A stretch of 64,000 nucleotides of DNA from assembly GCA_965220385.1 (NCBI GenBank), contig OZ244825.1, positions 2,666,001-2,730,000 of the forward strand, given 5' to 3'. The notes beneath the pieces were generated by a model that searched no databases, was not told where the DNA came from, and was given only the letters and a program-made list of their open reading frames with translations. The position numbers were made by a program, and so were the translations under genes. Position 1 is the first letter of the stretch. Every line of letters starts with the position of its first letter. The DNA is from PCPOR2b sp965220385. GTDB lineage: Bacteria > Poribacteria > WGA-4E > PCPOR2b. Positions 42,118 through 50,781 of the stretch are shown here, in pieces.

Positions 42118-43337
42118 GAGGAAGCGCCTCCAAGTTCAAATCGGTCGTGAATCGTACGCACGGCGCGTTCGGTCTCAGCCTCATTTATCACGCAGGAAAT
42201 CGTGATTTCCGAGGAACTGATCATCTGGATGTTGATATCTGCATCAGCAAGTGCTTGAAACATTCGTGCAGCAATACCGATATGGCTTTTCATTCCGATG
42301 CCAACCAATGATACCTGCGCAATGTTCTTGTCTGGACTGACGTTGTCGAAACCGATATCGCCTTTGAGCCCTTCAATAATCTTGATTGTTGCTTGTAGAT
42401 CCTTCTCAACAACCGTAAATGATATGTCAGCCGTACCCCTCGGATTTGTCGTCTGAATGACCATATCAATACTGATGTGCTCATCAGCAACCGCCTGAAA
42501 AATACGGGCCGCAATCCCCGGTATATCTGGCACACCGAGCAGCGATACCTTTGCTTGATCTTTATCAGAGGTCACCGCACTGACAACAACTTCTTCTATC
42601 ATCTCGTCTTCCTTCACCACCATTGTGCCTTCGGCTTCACTGAAGCTAGAACGAACACAAAGATGGACATTGAATTTCTTCGCAAGCTCTACACATCGGG
42701 AGTGCAAAACCTTCGCACCCAACCTCGCCATCTCAAGCATTTCGTCATGGGTAACCTGATTGTGCTTCCGCGCATTCGGAACGACGCGTGGATCTGCGGT
42801 GTAAACGCCCTCTACATCTGTATAAATCTCACAGCGATTAGCCTCCAGTGTTGCAGCAATGGCAACAGCAGTGGTATCGGAGGCACCTCGTCCAAGGGTC
42901 GTAATCTCATTGTCAATGCTCACACCCTGAAAACCGGCTAATATTACAATCCGTCCACGCTCAAGTTCCGATAGGATTCGCGCTTTATTGATGCTCTGAA
43001 TTCTGGCGTCACTATAAAAGCCGTTGGTGATAATGCCGACCTGTGTTCCTGTGAGCGAGATTGCTTCGTACCCGAGCTCCGATACCGCCATGGCTAACAG
43101 GGCAATTGAGACCTGCTCACCGGTGGACAATAGCATGTCGAGTTCTCGTTCGGGGGGATCTATTGAGATTTCATGAGCGAGTCGGATTAGGTTATCGGTC
43201 GTGTCTCCCATCGCGGAGACAGCGACAACAACGGAATGTCCCTCCTCATGCGTTCGTGCGATTCGCTTGGCAACATTTTTGATTTTTGTAGCATCCGCAA
43301 CAGAACTCCCGCCAAATTTTTGAACAATAATTCCCAC
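42114..43337 (-). CDS. lysC: Aspartate kinase
   Basis: 407 aa. Starts VQKFGGSSVAD (K7-F-G-G-S-S), contains the kinase core FQGVSIDNEITTLGRGASDTTAVA, and two C-terminal ACT domains (from about residue 265). This suggests feedback control by lysine and/or threonine. It phosphorylates aspartate, the first step to Lys, Thr and Met. An 89-bp gap separates it from thrC upstream; it overlaps yceD downstream. Confidence 0.96.
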   Translation of the reverse strand: MGIIVQKFGGSSVADATKIKNVAKRIARTHEEGHSVVVAVSAMGDTTDNLIRLAHEISIDPPERELDMLLSTGEQVSIALLAMAVSELGYEAISLTGTQVGIITNGFYSDARIQSINKARILSELERGRIVILAGFQGVSIDNEITTLGRGASDTTAVAIAATLEANRCEIYTDVEGVYTADPRVVPNARKHNQVTHDEMLEMARLGAKVLHSRCVELAKKFNVHLCVRSSFSEAEGTMVVKEDEMIEEVVVSAVTSDKDQAKVSLLGVPDIPGIAARIFQAVADEHISIDMVIQTTNPRGTADISFTVVEKDLQATIKIIEGLKGDIGFDNVSPDKNIAQVSLVGIGMKSHIGIAARMFQALADADINIQMISSSEITISCVINEAETERAVRTIHDRFELGGASS

Positions 43338-43426
43338 GCTTACTAACCTCTTTCACATCTGTAGGTCAAGGCACCTTCCGTTAGCACAGGGCAGCTATCA
43401 GACCGGGGTTGCTGTATCCATACCGA

Positions 43427-44488
43427 TCAGGTTTCATAAACGTACTCCAAGATTTCATCTTCGCTCGCAGATACTGTGATCGGCTCTCCCCCAATTTCCC
43501 CCAGTGCAGTGTCCGGATCCTTCAAACCATGTCCTGTCAAGATGCAGACAACTGTGGAACCCGGTTTGAAATATCCGCTCCGATTTAATTTAATGATACC
43601 AGCAACGGAAGCTGCCGAAGCGGGCTCAACGAACAATCCTTCTAATTTTGCCAGCATCTGATAGGCTTGCAAAATTTCGTCGTCCGAGACGTAACCGATT
43701 AATCCTTTCGATTCGTCGCGCGCTTTCTCCGCAGCCCGCCAGCTTGCGGGATTTCCAATCTTAATTGCACTCGCAACTGTCTGCGGCTCCTCAATAGCAT
43801 GTCCTAAAACTATTGGTGCCGCTTGGGCAGCCTGAAAGCCAAGCATTTTGGGAAGATGCTCTGCCTTGCCACGGTCGTGATATTCTTTGTATCCCTTCCA
43901 ATAAGCAGTAATATTTCCCGCATTACCGACAGGCATCACTTGATAATCAGGGGCAAAACCAAGATGGTCAATGACTTCAAAGGCACCCGTTTTCTGCCCT
44001 TCGAGACGGTAGGGGTTAAGCGAATTCACCAGATGAATCGAGTGTTTTTCGGTGATATCTCGCACGAGCTGAAGCGCCTTGTCGAAGTTTCCATCGACTG
44101 CAAGGACTTTTGCGCCGTGCATTAACGCCTGTGCCAATTTCCCCAGAGCAATTTCCCCTTTTGGGACTAGCACAATACATCTGAGCCTTGCCTTTGCAGC
44201 GTATGCAGCGGCGGACGCCGACGTGTTTCCAGTTGAAGCACACATAACCGCTTGGGCACCATCTTCAACAGATTTGGAGATGGCAACGGTCATGCCCCGA
44301 TCTTTGAAAGAGCTTGTCGGATTTAGACCTTCATATTTTAGGTAGATGCGCAGGTCGTTACCGATTGCCTCATTTAGGTTCGTCGCTTCAATGAGAGGCG
44401 TATTCCCCTCCTTGAGCGTAATAATCGGGGTCTCTGATGTGACCGGTAGATATGCGCGGTAGTGAGGGATAACCCCCTGCCAAATCAT
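43427..44488 (-). CDS. thrC: Threonine synthase
   Basis: 353 aa, short-type (class I-like, B. subtilis style) threonine synthase. PLP Lys is K62 in LNPTSSFKDRGM. The phosphate loop MPVGNAGNITAYWKGY and the downstream EPASAASVAGI are present. It converts O-phosphohomoserine to threonine. It lies 14 bp after hom. No thrB is present in the window. Confidence 0.96.
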   Translation of the reverse strand: MIWQGVIPHYRAYLPVTSETPIITLKEGNTPLIEATNLNEAIGNDLRIYLKYEGLNPTSSFKDRGMTVAISKSVEDGAQAVMCASTGNTSASAAAYAAKARLRCIVLVPKGEIALGKLAQALMHGAKVLAVDGNFDKALQLVRDITEKHSIHLVNSLNPYRLEGQKTGAFEVIDHLGFAPDYQVMPVGNAGNITAYWKGYKEYHDRGKAEHLPKMLGFQAAQAAPIVLGHAIEEPQTVASAIKIGNPASWRAAEKARDESKGLIGYVSDDEILQAYQMLAKLEGLFVEPASAASVAGIIKLNRSGYFKPGSTVVCILTGHGLKDPDTALGEIGGEPITVSASEDEILEYVYET

Positions 44489-44502
44489 TCGCTGCGATTT
44501 CC

Positions 44503-45825
44503 TTAAAATGCAACTTCCTCTTCGATACGGATTAGTCGACTGGTCCCCTTGACAACATCAAGCGTATCAATTTCTTGAATCGCCGTTTGCATGTTCTTTT
44601 CGACCGCTTTGTGCGTTACAATAACGAGTGAAGCGGTATCGTCAACTTCATGGCGTTCTTTCTGGATGACAGATGCAATACTGATACGGTGTTCCCCAAG
44701 GACATTGCTAATCTGTGCTAACACCCCCGGCTGATCCAAGACAACGTGGCGGATGTAGTAGCGGGTTTCAACGTCATCAATGGGGCAGAGAGAAATGTTG
44801 GCTTGTGACCCGGAAAGCCAACCCCGTGGAACTTGAGATCTAACCGTACCGCTAATTGATTTGGCTGCATCGATAATGTCCGCGACAACGGCACTTGCTG
44901 TCGGCATTTCACCGGCACCCTGTCCGTAGAAAAGGGTTGGTCCCACAGCATCACCGATAACACAGACTGTGTTGAATGCACCACCAACATTTGCGAGCAT
45001 ACTGCGTATGGGCACTAACGTCGGGTGGACGCGCGTTTCAACTCGACCTTGATTAAGCTTGGCAATCGCAAGAAGTTTGATTACGTATCCGAGTTCACGA
45101 GCGTACTGAATCTCATTGGGTGTGATATGTGTGATACCTTCCGTATACACCCCTTCCATCGGCATGGCAAAACCGTAGGCGAGGGAAGTGAGGAGAGTCA
45201 GTTTATGCGCGGCATCAACACCTTCAACATCAAATGTCGGATCTGCCTCAGCATACCCCTTGGCTTGGGCATCTTTCAGCACTTCGTCGAAATCGACTTC
45301 GTTTTCGTGCATCTCCGTCAAGATGTAATTACATGTGCCGTTGATGATACCGTAGATCGAGTGGATGCGGTTTGCGGCGAAACTTTCGCGCAGGGTTTTG
45401 ATTATCGGGATACCCCCGGCCGCGCTCGCCTCAAAGTTCAAGCTGACATTATGCTTATCAGCAAGTTGAAAGAGTTCAAATCCGTGCGATGCCAATAGTG
45501 CCTTATTCGCTGTGACAACATGCTTTCCATTGCGGATAGCTTGAGCGACTAAGAGGCGCGCTTCATCGGTCCCACCCATTAACTCTACAACTATATCGAT
45601 CTCAGGGTTCTCAACAATTTCGGCAGGGTTTGTCGTTAAACACCTCGCCTCCAGCTCAACCCCGGGACGGGTTGCCGGCAGCGTACGTTTTGCAATTTTG
45701 ATTAGACGGAGTTGAATTCCTGCGTTCTGCTCAATTAGATCATTCTGGTTGAGCAAAATCTTGGAAACACCTGTGCCGACGGTGCCCCAACCAAGAAGCC
45801 CCACACTGATACTGGCTTTATCCAC
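44503..45825 (-). CDS. hom: Homoserine dehydrogenase
   Basis: 440 aa from a GTG at 45825 following GAGAGGTAG. A longer frame from 45894 runs into the tRNA-Pro gene and is rejected. The Rossmann motif GLLGWGTVG is near residue 9-17. The substrate domain has ANKALLASHG, INGTCNYILTEM and YAEADPTFDVEGVDAAHK. A C-terminal ACT domain (about residue 350 on) suggests threonine feedback. It reduces aspartate semialdehyde to homoserine. Confidence 0.95.
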   Translation of the reverse strand: MDKASISVGLLGWGTVGTGVSKILLNQNDLIEQNAGIQLRLIKIAKRTLPATRPGVELEARCLTTNPAEIVENPEIDIVVELMGGTDEARLLVAQAIRNGKHVVTANKALLASHGFELFQLADKHNVSLNFEASAAGGIPIIKTLRESFAANRIHSIYGIINGTCNYILTEMHENEVDFDEVLKDAQAKGYAEADPTFDVEGVDAAHKLTLLTSLAYGFAMPMEGVYTEGITHITPNEIQYARELGYVIKLLAIAKLNQGRVETRVHPTLVPIRSMLANVGGAFNTVCVIGDAVGPTLFYGQGAGEMPTASAVVADIIDAAKSISGTVRSQVPRGWLSGSQANISLCPIDDVETRYYIRHVVLDQPGVLAQISNVLGEHRISIASVIQKERHEVDDTASLVIVTHKAVEKNMQTAIQEIDTLDVVKGTSRLIRIEEEVAF

Positions 45826-45848
45826 TACTACCTCTCTACACAAAAAAA

Positions 45849-45922
45849 TCGGGGCGACTGGATTTGAACCAGCGACCTCTTGAACCCCATTCAAGCGCGC
45901 TTCCGGGCTGCGCTACGCCCCG
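45849..45922 (-). tRNA. tRNA-Pro (anticodon GGG)
   Basis: 74-nt cloverleaf on the minus strand. Acceptor stem CGGGGCG/CGCCCCG, D arm, anticodon stem CTTGA/TCAAG with loop ATGGGGT (anticodon GGG), T arm GCTGG-TTCAAAT-CCAGT, and discriminator A. CCA is not encoded; seven T follow, which may end the transcript or lie in a read-through leader of hom 24 bp further on. Confidence 0.95.
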
Positions 45923-46025
45923 ACCATTATTTATTGGGATGCAATGCGGGTAAATGTTAGCATTCAGACCTATAACTGTCAAGAAAAAAATGATCAGAAC
46001 GAGGGAAGACAGAGGGGCGATTCCA

Positions 46026-46820
46026 TCACACCAGAGTAGCGAACCAATCCCGCACCCGCACTTTATCCGCGTCGTTTCCAAAACCGAGACTGAACCAACC
46101 AGAATAGCCCCCCGCTTTCAGCCGGGCAAACAACGCGTCAAAGTCAATAGTTCCCTCACCGGGGACGAGATGAACCTCATAATCGCCGGTGTTGTCATTG
46201 AGGCGTACCTGACCAATATTCTCCACACCAAACGCATCAAGGAACCCCTCCCAACCCTCGGGCACGAGATGACCGTGGGCGACATTGAATGCCCACTGGA
46301 AGTACGGTGATTGAATAGCATCAAAGAACCAGTGAGTCTCTTCGACGTTGTGCGGGATGTAGTGGATTTCGGCATAGTCGGGTTCTTTGTTGTGGTTCTC
46401 AAAGAAGATGGGAACGTCTATTCGCTCTGCTCTGTCTACCAATCGCTTCATCCGTTCAACCGCCACTTCCCGTCGGCGGGGCACGTCCCCGAAATGATAC
46501 CCTCCATGCCCCACGAGCCAACCGCAGCCGAGTCGGGCAGCCAAGTTGAGGTTGGCAAACAGGTATTCGTCCACCGCTTCCGCCATGATAGGTACATACT
46601 CGGCGTTATTTATAGCGGACGATGGATGGATGCCAATGGCAATATCATGCCTTTCGCACAGGTCTCGCACTGCTCGGACGCGAGCGGCATCAAATGACGC
46701 AATGTCATTCGGGGGCAGATCTGCTTGAAAATCAATGTACCGAAAACCATTTTCGGATGCCCAGTGAATCAAGTCCTCAATCGGCTGACCTGAAACATCA
46801 AAGCCGAAACGATTCGTCAT
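46026..46820 (-). CDS. Sugar phosphate isomerase/epimerase (xylose isomerase-like TIM barrel)
   Basis: 264 aa AP-endonuclease-2-type barrel. Visible metal-site features are IFFENHNKEP (first Glu), FNVAHGHL with His, VRLNDNTGDYEVHLVPGEGTIDF (Asp/His, final Glu) and the barrel ending in GWFSLGFG. AAAGGAGAG precedes the ATG. The neighbouring enolase-superfamily dehydratases suggest a sugar-acid catabolic role. Confidence 0.8.
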   Translation of the reverse strand: MTNRFGFDVSGQPIEDLIHWASENGFRYIDFQADLPPNDIASFDAARVRAVRDLCERHDIAIGIHPSSAINNAEYVPIMAEAVDEYLFANLNLAARLGCGWLVGHGGYHFGDVPRRREVAVERMKRLVDRAERIDVPIFFENHNKEPDYAEIHYIPHNVEETHWFFDAIQSPYFQWAFNVAHGHLVPEGWEGFLDAFGVENIGQVRLNDNTGDYEVHLVPGEGTIDFDALFARLKAGGYSGWFSLGFGNDADKVRVRDWFATLV

Positions 46821-46990
46821 GCATACTCTCCTTTACGATGCTGTAGGTTACTACCTATTGGTCGAATGTCTGTTTGCGTATTGCATGTAATGCGTAATAC
46901 GTAGTGCATAGTAAGTTGATGATAGGTCCATGGGTTTAGAGATTTATCGAACCCTTGTTGGGGACATGCAGCAACCTGAGCTATTAACAG

Positions 46991-48079
46991 TTAGGTATCG
47001 ACCCGATACCGCTCAATCGCTTCCTCGTCGAGTTCTATCCCCATCCCCGGTCCCTGTGGAATTTGAACGCAGCCATCTTTCACAGTATACAGCGTATCGG
47101 ATTTGACCAATTCGTTCAACGGAGACCAAGCATCTTCAGGGCGTATCGGTGGAGTTGTGTAGACCAATTCTTGCATACGGCAGGTGCGGATGGTTGCAGC
47201 AACTTGCAGCGAATAGATCAGATCCATGCCGTGTGAACCGTGAAAGATACATTCCATGCCAAACAACTCAGACATACTTGCCACCTTTTTTAGTGTGGTG
47301 ATGAGATTAGCACAGTGGGGTTGCACAATATCAAACGCTTCCCCCTGAACATATCCCCGATATACTTCTTCTGGTTGATGCTCACCACCGGTGATGGCGA
47401 TGTCTGTTTCCGCTCGCAGTCGCGCATGAAGGTGTATGTCGCCACGGGTGAACGGCTCTTCTAACCAAGTGGCATCAACCTCCTCCAGCGCTCTAGCGGC
47501 ACGAAGGGCGGTATCATAATCCCAAGTGGATCCTGAGTATTCTCCTGTTCTGTCTACCATTACTTCTATTTTGTCGGGTCCGCCAACCCATTCACGGATT
47601 AACCGAATGGCTTCGACATCGTCCATCAGATCTGGTCGGAAAATGCGAATCTTGACCGCTTGCCATCCTTGCTCCGAATATCGCAATACATCTTCAGCTT
47701 GTTGGCGTGGCGTTACGTCGGTCTGATCCGCTGCGCCGGGCCAAACACAGGTCAGGTATAGAGGGATTTCATCACGATAGGCACCCATTAGTTTGTGTAG
47801 GGGAAGTCCGGCGGCTTTGCCTACGATATCCCAGAGCGCATTTTCGGCACCAAACCATTTATTCAAACCGGCTTCAAGATGTCGCTCAATCTGAAATGGA
47901 TCCGTTCCCAATAAGATCCGGCTAACGGCATCGACATCTACTGCCTCGAATCCGTAACCTGTAATCCCTTCATCGGTATGAATTCGCGTAATAGCCGAAG
48001 AATTGTAGTATCTCTTCCGTCGCTCCTCCTCAGATATTGGAACTTCAACACGAAAGCTTTCAACAGAAGTTATTTTCAT
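46991..48079 (-). CDS. Mandelate racemase/muconate lactonizing enzyme family protein (copy 1)
   Basis: 362 aa from the ATG at 48079 (AGAGGTG upstream). Enolase-superfamily features are the N-terminal capping domain with MKITSVESFRVEVP, WDIVGKAAGLPLHKLMGA, and the second-strand KIRIFRPD; the metal-ligand Asp is in IEVMVDRTGEYS, then WLEEPF, then GGEHQPEE. The C-terminal ECIFHGSHGMDLI carries a His as general base. It probably dehydrates a sugar acid. Substrate unknown. It lies directly downstream of copy 2 (44 bp gap). Confidence 0.85.
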   Translation of the reverse strand: MKITSVESFRVEVPISEEERRKRYYNSSAITRIHTDEGITGYGFEAVDVDAVSRILLGTDPFQIERHLEAGLNKWFGAENALWDIVGKAAGLPLHKLMGAYRDEIPLYLTCVWPGAADQTDVTPRQQAEDVLRYSEQGWQAVKIRIFRPDLMDDVEAIRLIREWVGGPDKIEVMVDRTGEYSGSTWDYDTALRAARALEEVDATWLEEPFTRGDIHLHARLRAETDIAITGGEHQPEEVYRGYVQGEAFDIVQPHCANLITTLKKVASMSELFGMECIFHGSHGMDLIYSLQVAATIRTCRMQELVYTTPPIRPEDAWSPLNELVKSDTLYTVKDGCVQIPQGPGMGIELDEEAIERYRVDT

Positions 48080-48123
48080 GGCACACCTCTTCCCGTAGTA
48101 AATCAATCAGGATTGAATTGCGT

Positions 48124-49230
48124 CTAATAATCCGCGATTGAGCCGTCCTCTAAGCGACTGTTGGGCCAATCGAACTTACGGTCTGGGTCTTTTCCTGTTT
48201 CAATGACCTGCGCTTCATCAACCTCAACGCCCAAGCCCGGACCTTCTGGCAATGACACATAGCCTTCCTCGTCCATTTCCCAATTCTTGCGCGCTACACC
48301 TTCCGGCAGAACGCCTTCGTATCCTTCATGTATCAAGAAGAATGGAACAGAAGCCGCCACATGGAGGCTAGCGGTCAAGCCGAGGTGTGACATTGTGCAG
48401 TGCGGCGCAAGGGGTACGTGATGTGCTTCTGCGAGGGCTGCAACTTTCTTCATTTGACTGATACCGCCGCCATGCCCACAATCTGGCTGAAGGATGTCAA
48501 TCACCTGCGCTTCGAGGATCTCGCGGACCTCCCAGATCGTCCGATCTCGTTCCCCAGTTGCAAGCGGGACGGGAACTGATTCTCGAATCTTCCGCATTAC
48601 TTCAATATTGCCGGGCACCCACGCTTCTTCCAAAAAGAGAAGGTCATCGGCTTTCAAGTAGCTTGCAAACTGTTTCACGATAGGTGGTGGCAGACAACTG
48701 TGGGCATCGAACATCACAGCCCCATCGGGTCCAACCTTTTCCCGGGCTTCCCGTACCTTCTGAACCAATCCTTCAATCTCGACGGGTGTTCCGGCGAACG
48801 GTTTGGAACCGCCGGGACCCGTTTTGATGGCTTTGGGGCTTGGATACTTCCATATTTTGTCGCGGCATGGACCACCGAGTAGGCGATAGACGGGAACATT
48901 CCAAAGCTTACCGGCGATGTCCCATAATGCCATGTCAATTGCGGAGATGGTATGCACCATCAATCCACCGCCGCGGATGTTACGGTGAGCGCGAAAGAGT
49001 CGTTGCCAGTGATGCTCAATGCGCGTCGGGTTTTCACCGATAATAAGTTCCGAAAGCGACTCTGCGAGGCGACAGGTGACACTGTTCTCCATGTTGTTAA
49101 TTTCGCCCCAACCCGTCACTCCCATGTTGGTTTCGATTTTGACATAAGCTTTGACACCCATCGGGAAAGCGCGCAGCGCGGTAACCCTGATTTGAGATCC
49201 ACTATCTTCAATTTTTGATTGATCTGACAT
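48124..49230 (-). CDS. Mandelate racemase/muconate lactonizing enzyme family protein (copy 2, galactonate dehydratase-like)
   Basis: 368 aa with strong AAGGAGGCG before the ATG. Capping domain, then MALWDIAGKLWNVPVYRLLGG; metal ligands in MFDAHSCLPP, FLEEAWVPGN (Glu) and ATGERDRT (Glu); HCTMSHLGLTASLHVAA near the end holds the general-base His. Closest in pattern to D-galactonate/mannonate dehydratase-type members. With copy 1 and the TIM-barrel gene it forms a minus-strand catabolic cluster. Confidence 0.85.
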   Translation of the reverse strand: MSDQSKIEDSGSQIRVTALRAFPMGVKAYVKIETNMGVTGWGEINNMENSVTCRLAESLSELIIGENPTRIEHHWQRLFRAHRNIRGGGLMVHTISAIDMALWDIAGKLWNVPVYRLLGGPCRDKIWKYPSPKAIKTGPGGSKPFAGTPVEIEGLVQKVREAREKVGPDGAVMFDAHSCLPPPIVKQFASYLKADDLLFLEEAWVPGNIEVMRKIRESVPVPLATGERDRTIWEVREILEAQVIDILQPDCGHGGGISQMKKVAALAEAHHVPLAPHCTMSHLGLTASLHVAASVPFFLIHEGYEGVLPEGVARKNWEMDEEGYVSLPEGPGLGVEVDEAQVIETGKDPDRKFDWPNSRLEDGSIADY

Positions 49231-49276
49231 GAACGCCTCCTTACCCTCGTGTAATAAGCGTGAGATTAGATTATTA

Positions 49277-50322
49277 GGGCCTTATGCTAGTTAACTTCCC
49301 TTTTTTAATAGGAACTAAAAAAGGGAAGTTAAAAAGTCCTCCAGTCTGTTATTATAGATGGACTCGACAACCCATCTAAAACTGGAGGATACCCCTATGA
49401 TAACTGATTTCGATGACTTCTGTCTATGGACTTATGTCATTGTTGATGACATACTGATAAAATTGGCACCCTTACTCCGACGCCCCGGTCCCTGTCCCGA
49501 TTGTAGCGATAGTGAGTTAATCACTATGATATTGATTGCCGAATGTAAAGGGTGGGACATTGAAACAGAGCTGCTATCCGAATTTAGCCAGCAACGGCAT
49601 CTATTTCCTATATTGCCTTGTCAGAGCCGGTTCAATCGGCGCAGGCGTAACTTGGGGGCAATCATCAATCAGATTCGACAGCTGCTGTTGTCAGACATTG
49701 AAGTAGCGTCGGAACAACTGTGTATTATTGATAGTTTGCCGATGCCAGTCATGCAGTTTCACCTAGTACCTTCGTCACCCAACAATTGGTCATGCTATGG
49801 TGCCGATTATGGTCGAATCGAATCCAAGAAACAGACCATCTTCGGCTATAAACTGCATCTGTTAGTTACTGCAAGTGGAGTGATTGTTGATTTTGAACTG
49901 GCACCCGCTTCTGCAAACGATTTAGTGGTTGGCTACGAGCTGCTCGCTAATCACCAAGATAAGCAAGTGATAGGGGATAAAGCCTATATTAGCACAAAAG
50001 TCAAAGACCAATTAGCCCAAGCCAACAATATTGAGCTAATAACGGTCCCTCGACGCAACCAGAAACAGCAAATCTCCACACAAACCAAGCGGTGGATTAA
50101 CCAAATTAGGCAGATAGTGGAAACGGTGAATGGGCAATTGAGTCAACAATTTCATATACAAAACAATCATGCCCATAGTTTCTGGGGGGTATGCACGCGC
50201 TTATACTCGAAACTCACCGCTCATACCCTATCCATTTATCTGAATCAGTTATGCAAAAAGGAGTCCTTGTTACAGATTAAAGAGTTGGCGTTTCCAACTC
50301 CTTAGGAACTAGCATAAGACCC
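49277..50322 (+). mobile_element. IS982-family insertion sequence, apparently complete
   Basis: About 1046 bp. The ends GGGCCTTATGCTAGTT (49277 on) and its inverted match AACTAGCATAAGACCC (to 50322) are inverted repeats with one mismatch. The flanks read TATTA on both sides, a probable 5-bp target duplication (49272-49276 and 50323-50327). Inside the left end a perfect 16-bp stem (49291-49306 with 49317-49332, A/T at the tip) would block read-through transcription into the transposase gene. Confidence 0.88.
49397..50305 (+). CDS. IS982-family transposase
   Basis: 302 aa from the ATG at 49397 (CTGGAGGA upstream; the in-frame ATG at 49358 is less likely). DDE residues in LCIIDSLPMPV, KQVIGDKAYIS and RQIVETVNGQLSQQF. 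It moves the IS between its terminal repeats. The full-length frame suggests activity or a recent arrival. Confidence 0.92.
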   Translation: MITDFDDFCLWTYVIVDDILIKLAPLLRRPGPCPDCSDSELITMILIAECKGWDIETELLSEFSQQRHLFPILPCQSRFNRRRRNLGAIINQIRQLLLSDIEVASEQLCIIDSLPMPVMQFHLVPSSPNNWSCYGADYGRIESKKQTIFGYKLHLLVTASGVIVDFELAPASANDLVVGYELLANHQDKQVIGDKAYISTKVKDQLAQANNIELITVPRRNQKQQISTQTKRWINQIRQIVETVNGQLSQQFHIQNNHAHSFWGVCTRLYSKLTAHTLSIYLNQLCKKESLLQIKELAFPTP

Positions 50323-50781
50323 TATTAGCCGGATAACACCAGTTACTAGTTGTCGAAACGTATCATACGTAATGCGTAAGAAGAAACGGAACGCAGATCT
50401 GCGTTCCCTGCGAATTAACGCCCGAGGTCGTTGGGATCGGGCAAGATGCCCAATCAACGGTTATGCGTACGGGTGACAGCATATTAGGTTAGCAGGACAA
50501 CATAGTAGCATATCGAGCCCAAAAGAAGAACACAAAAATAAGGCGAACAGCGACTGGCGCTTTTCTGTTGACGAGCTGGGCAGAATTGTGATATAAGAAT
50601 GGCATCCTTTCGCCGATTAAGATCACCGGCAGCGAAGAGTAACAACACCGTAGCCGCTCCAATGATAGATGTTTGCGTTAAAGTAGAGGGGAATGGGTAA
50701 TCAGCATGCATAACAAGATAGGCAAATGGAGCGAACCGGTCAGGCTATATTGAAAATGTACTGGAGAGGAAACAACTCTTA
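50323..50781. other. Intergenic region with a 20-bp palindrome, no gene supported
   Basis: A perfect 20-bp palindrome, GGAACGCAGATCTGCGTTCC, lies at 50388-50407, next to CATACGTAATGCGTAAG-type repeats also seen near 46870-46910. A minus-strand frame at 50484-50711 has no ribosome-binding site and no family match. Confidence 0.5.

Noticed and set aside
45826..46081. Protein frames over the tRNA-Pro gene (e.g. GVAQPGSALEWGSRGRWFKSSRP)
   Set aside because: Known artefact of translating tRNA genes; the hom start is the GTG at 45825.
50484..50711. 75-aa minus-strand frame with two hydrophobic stretches
   Set aside because: No ribosome-binding site, no family match and no supporting context.
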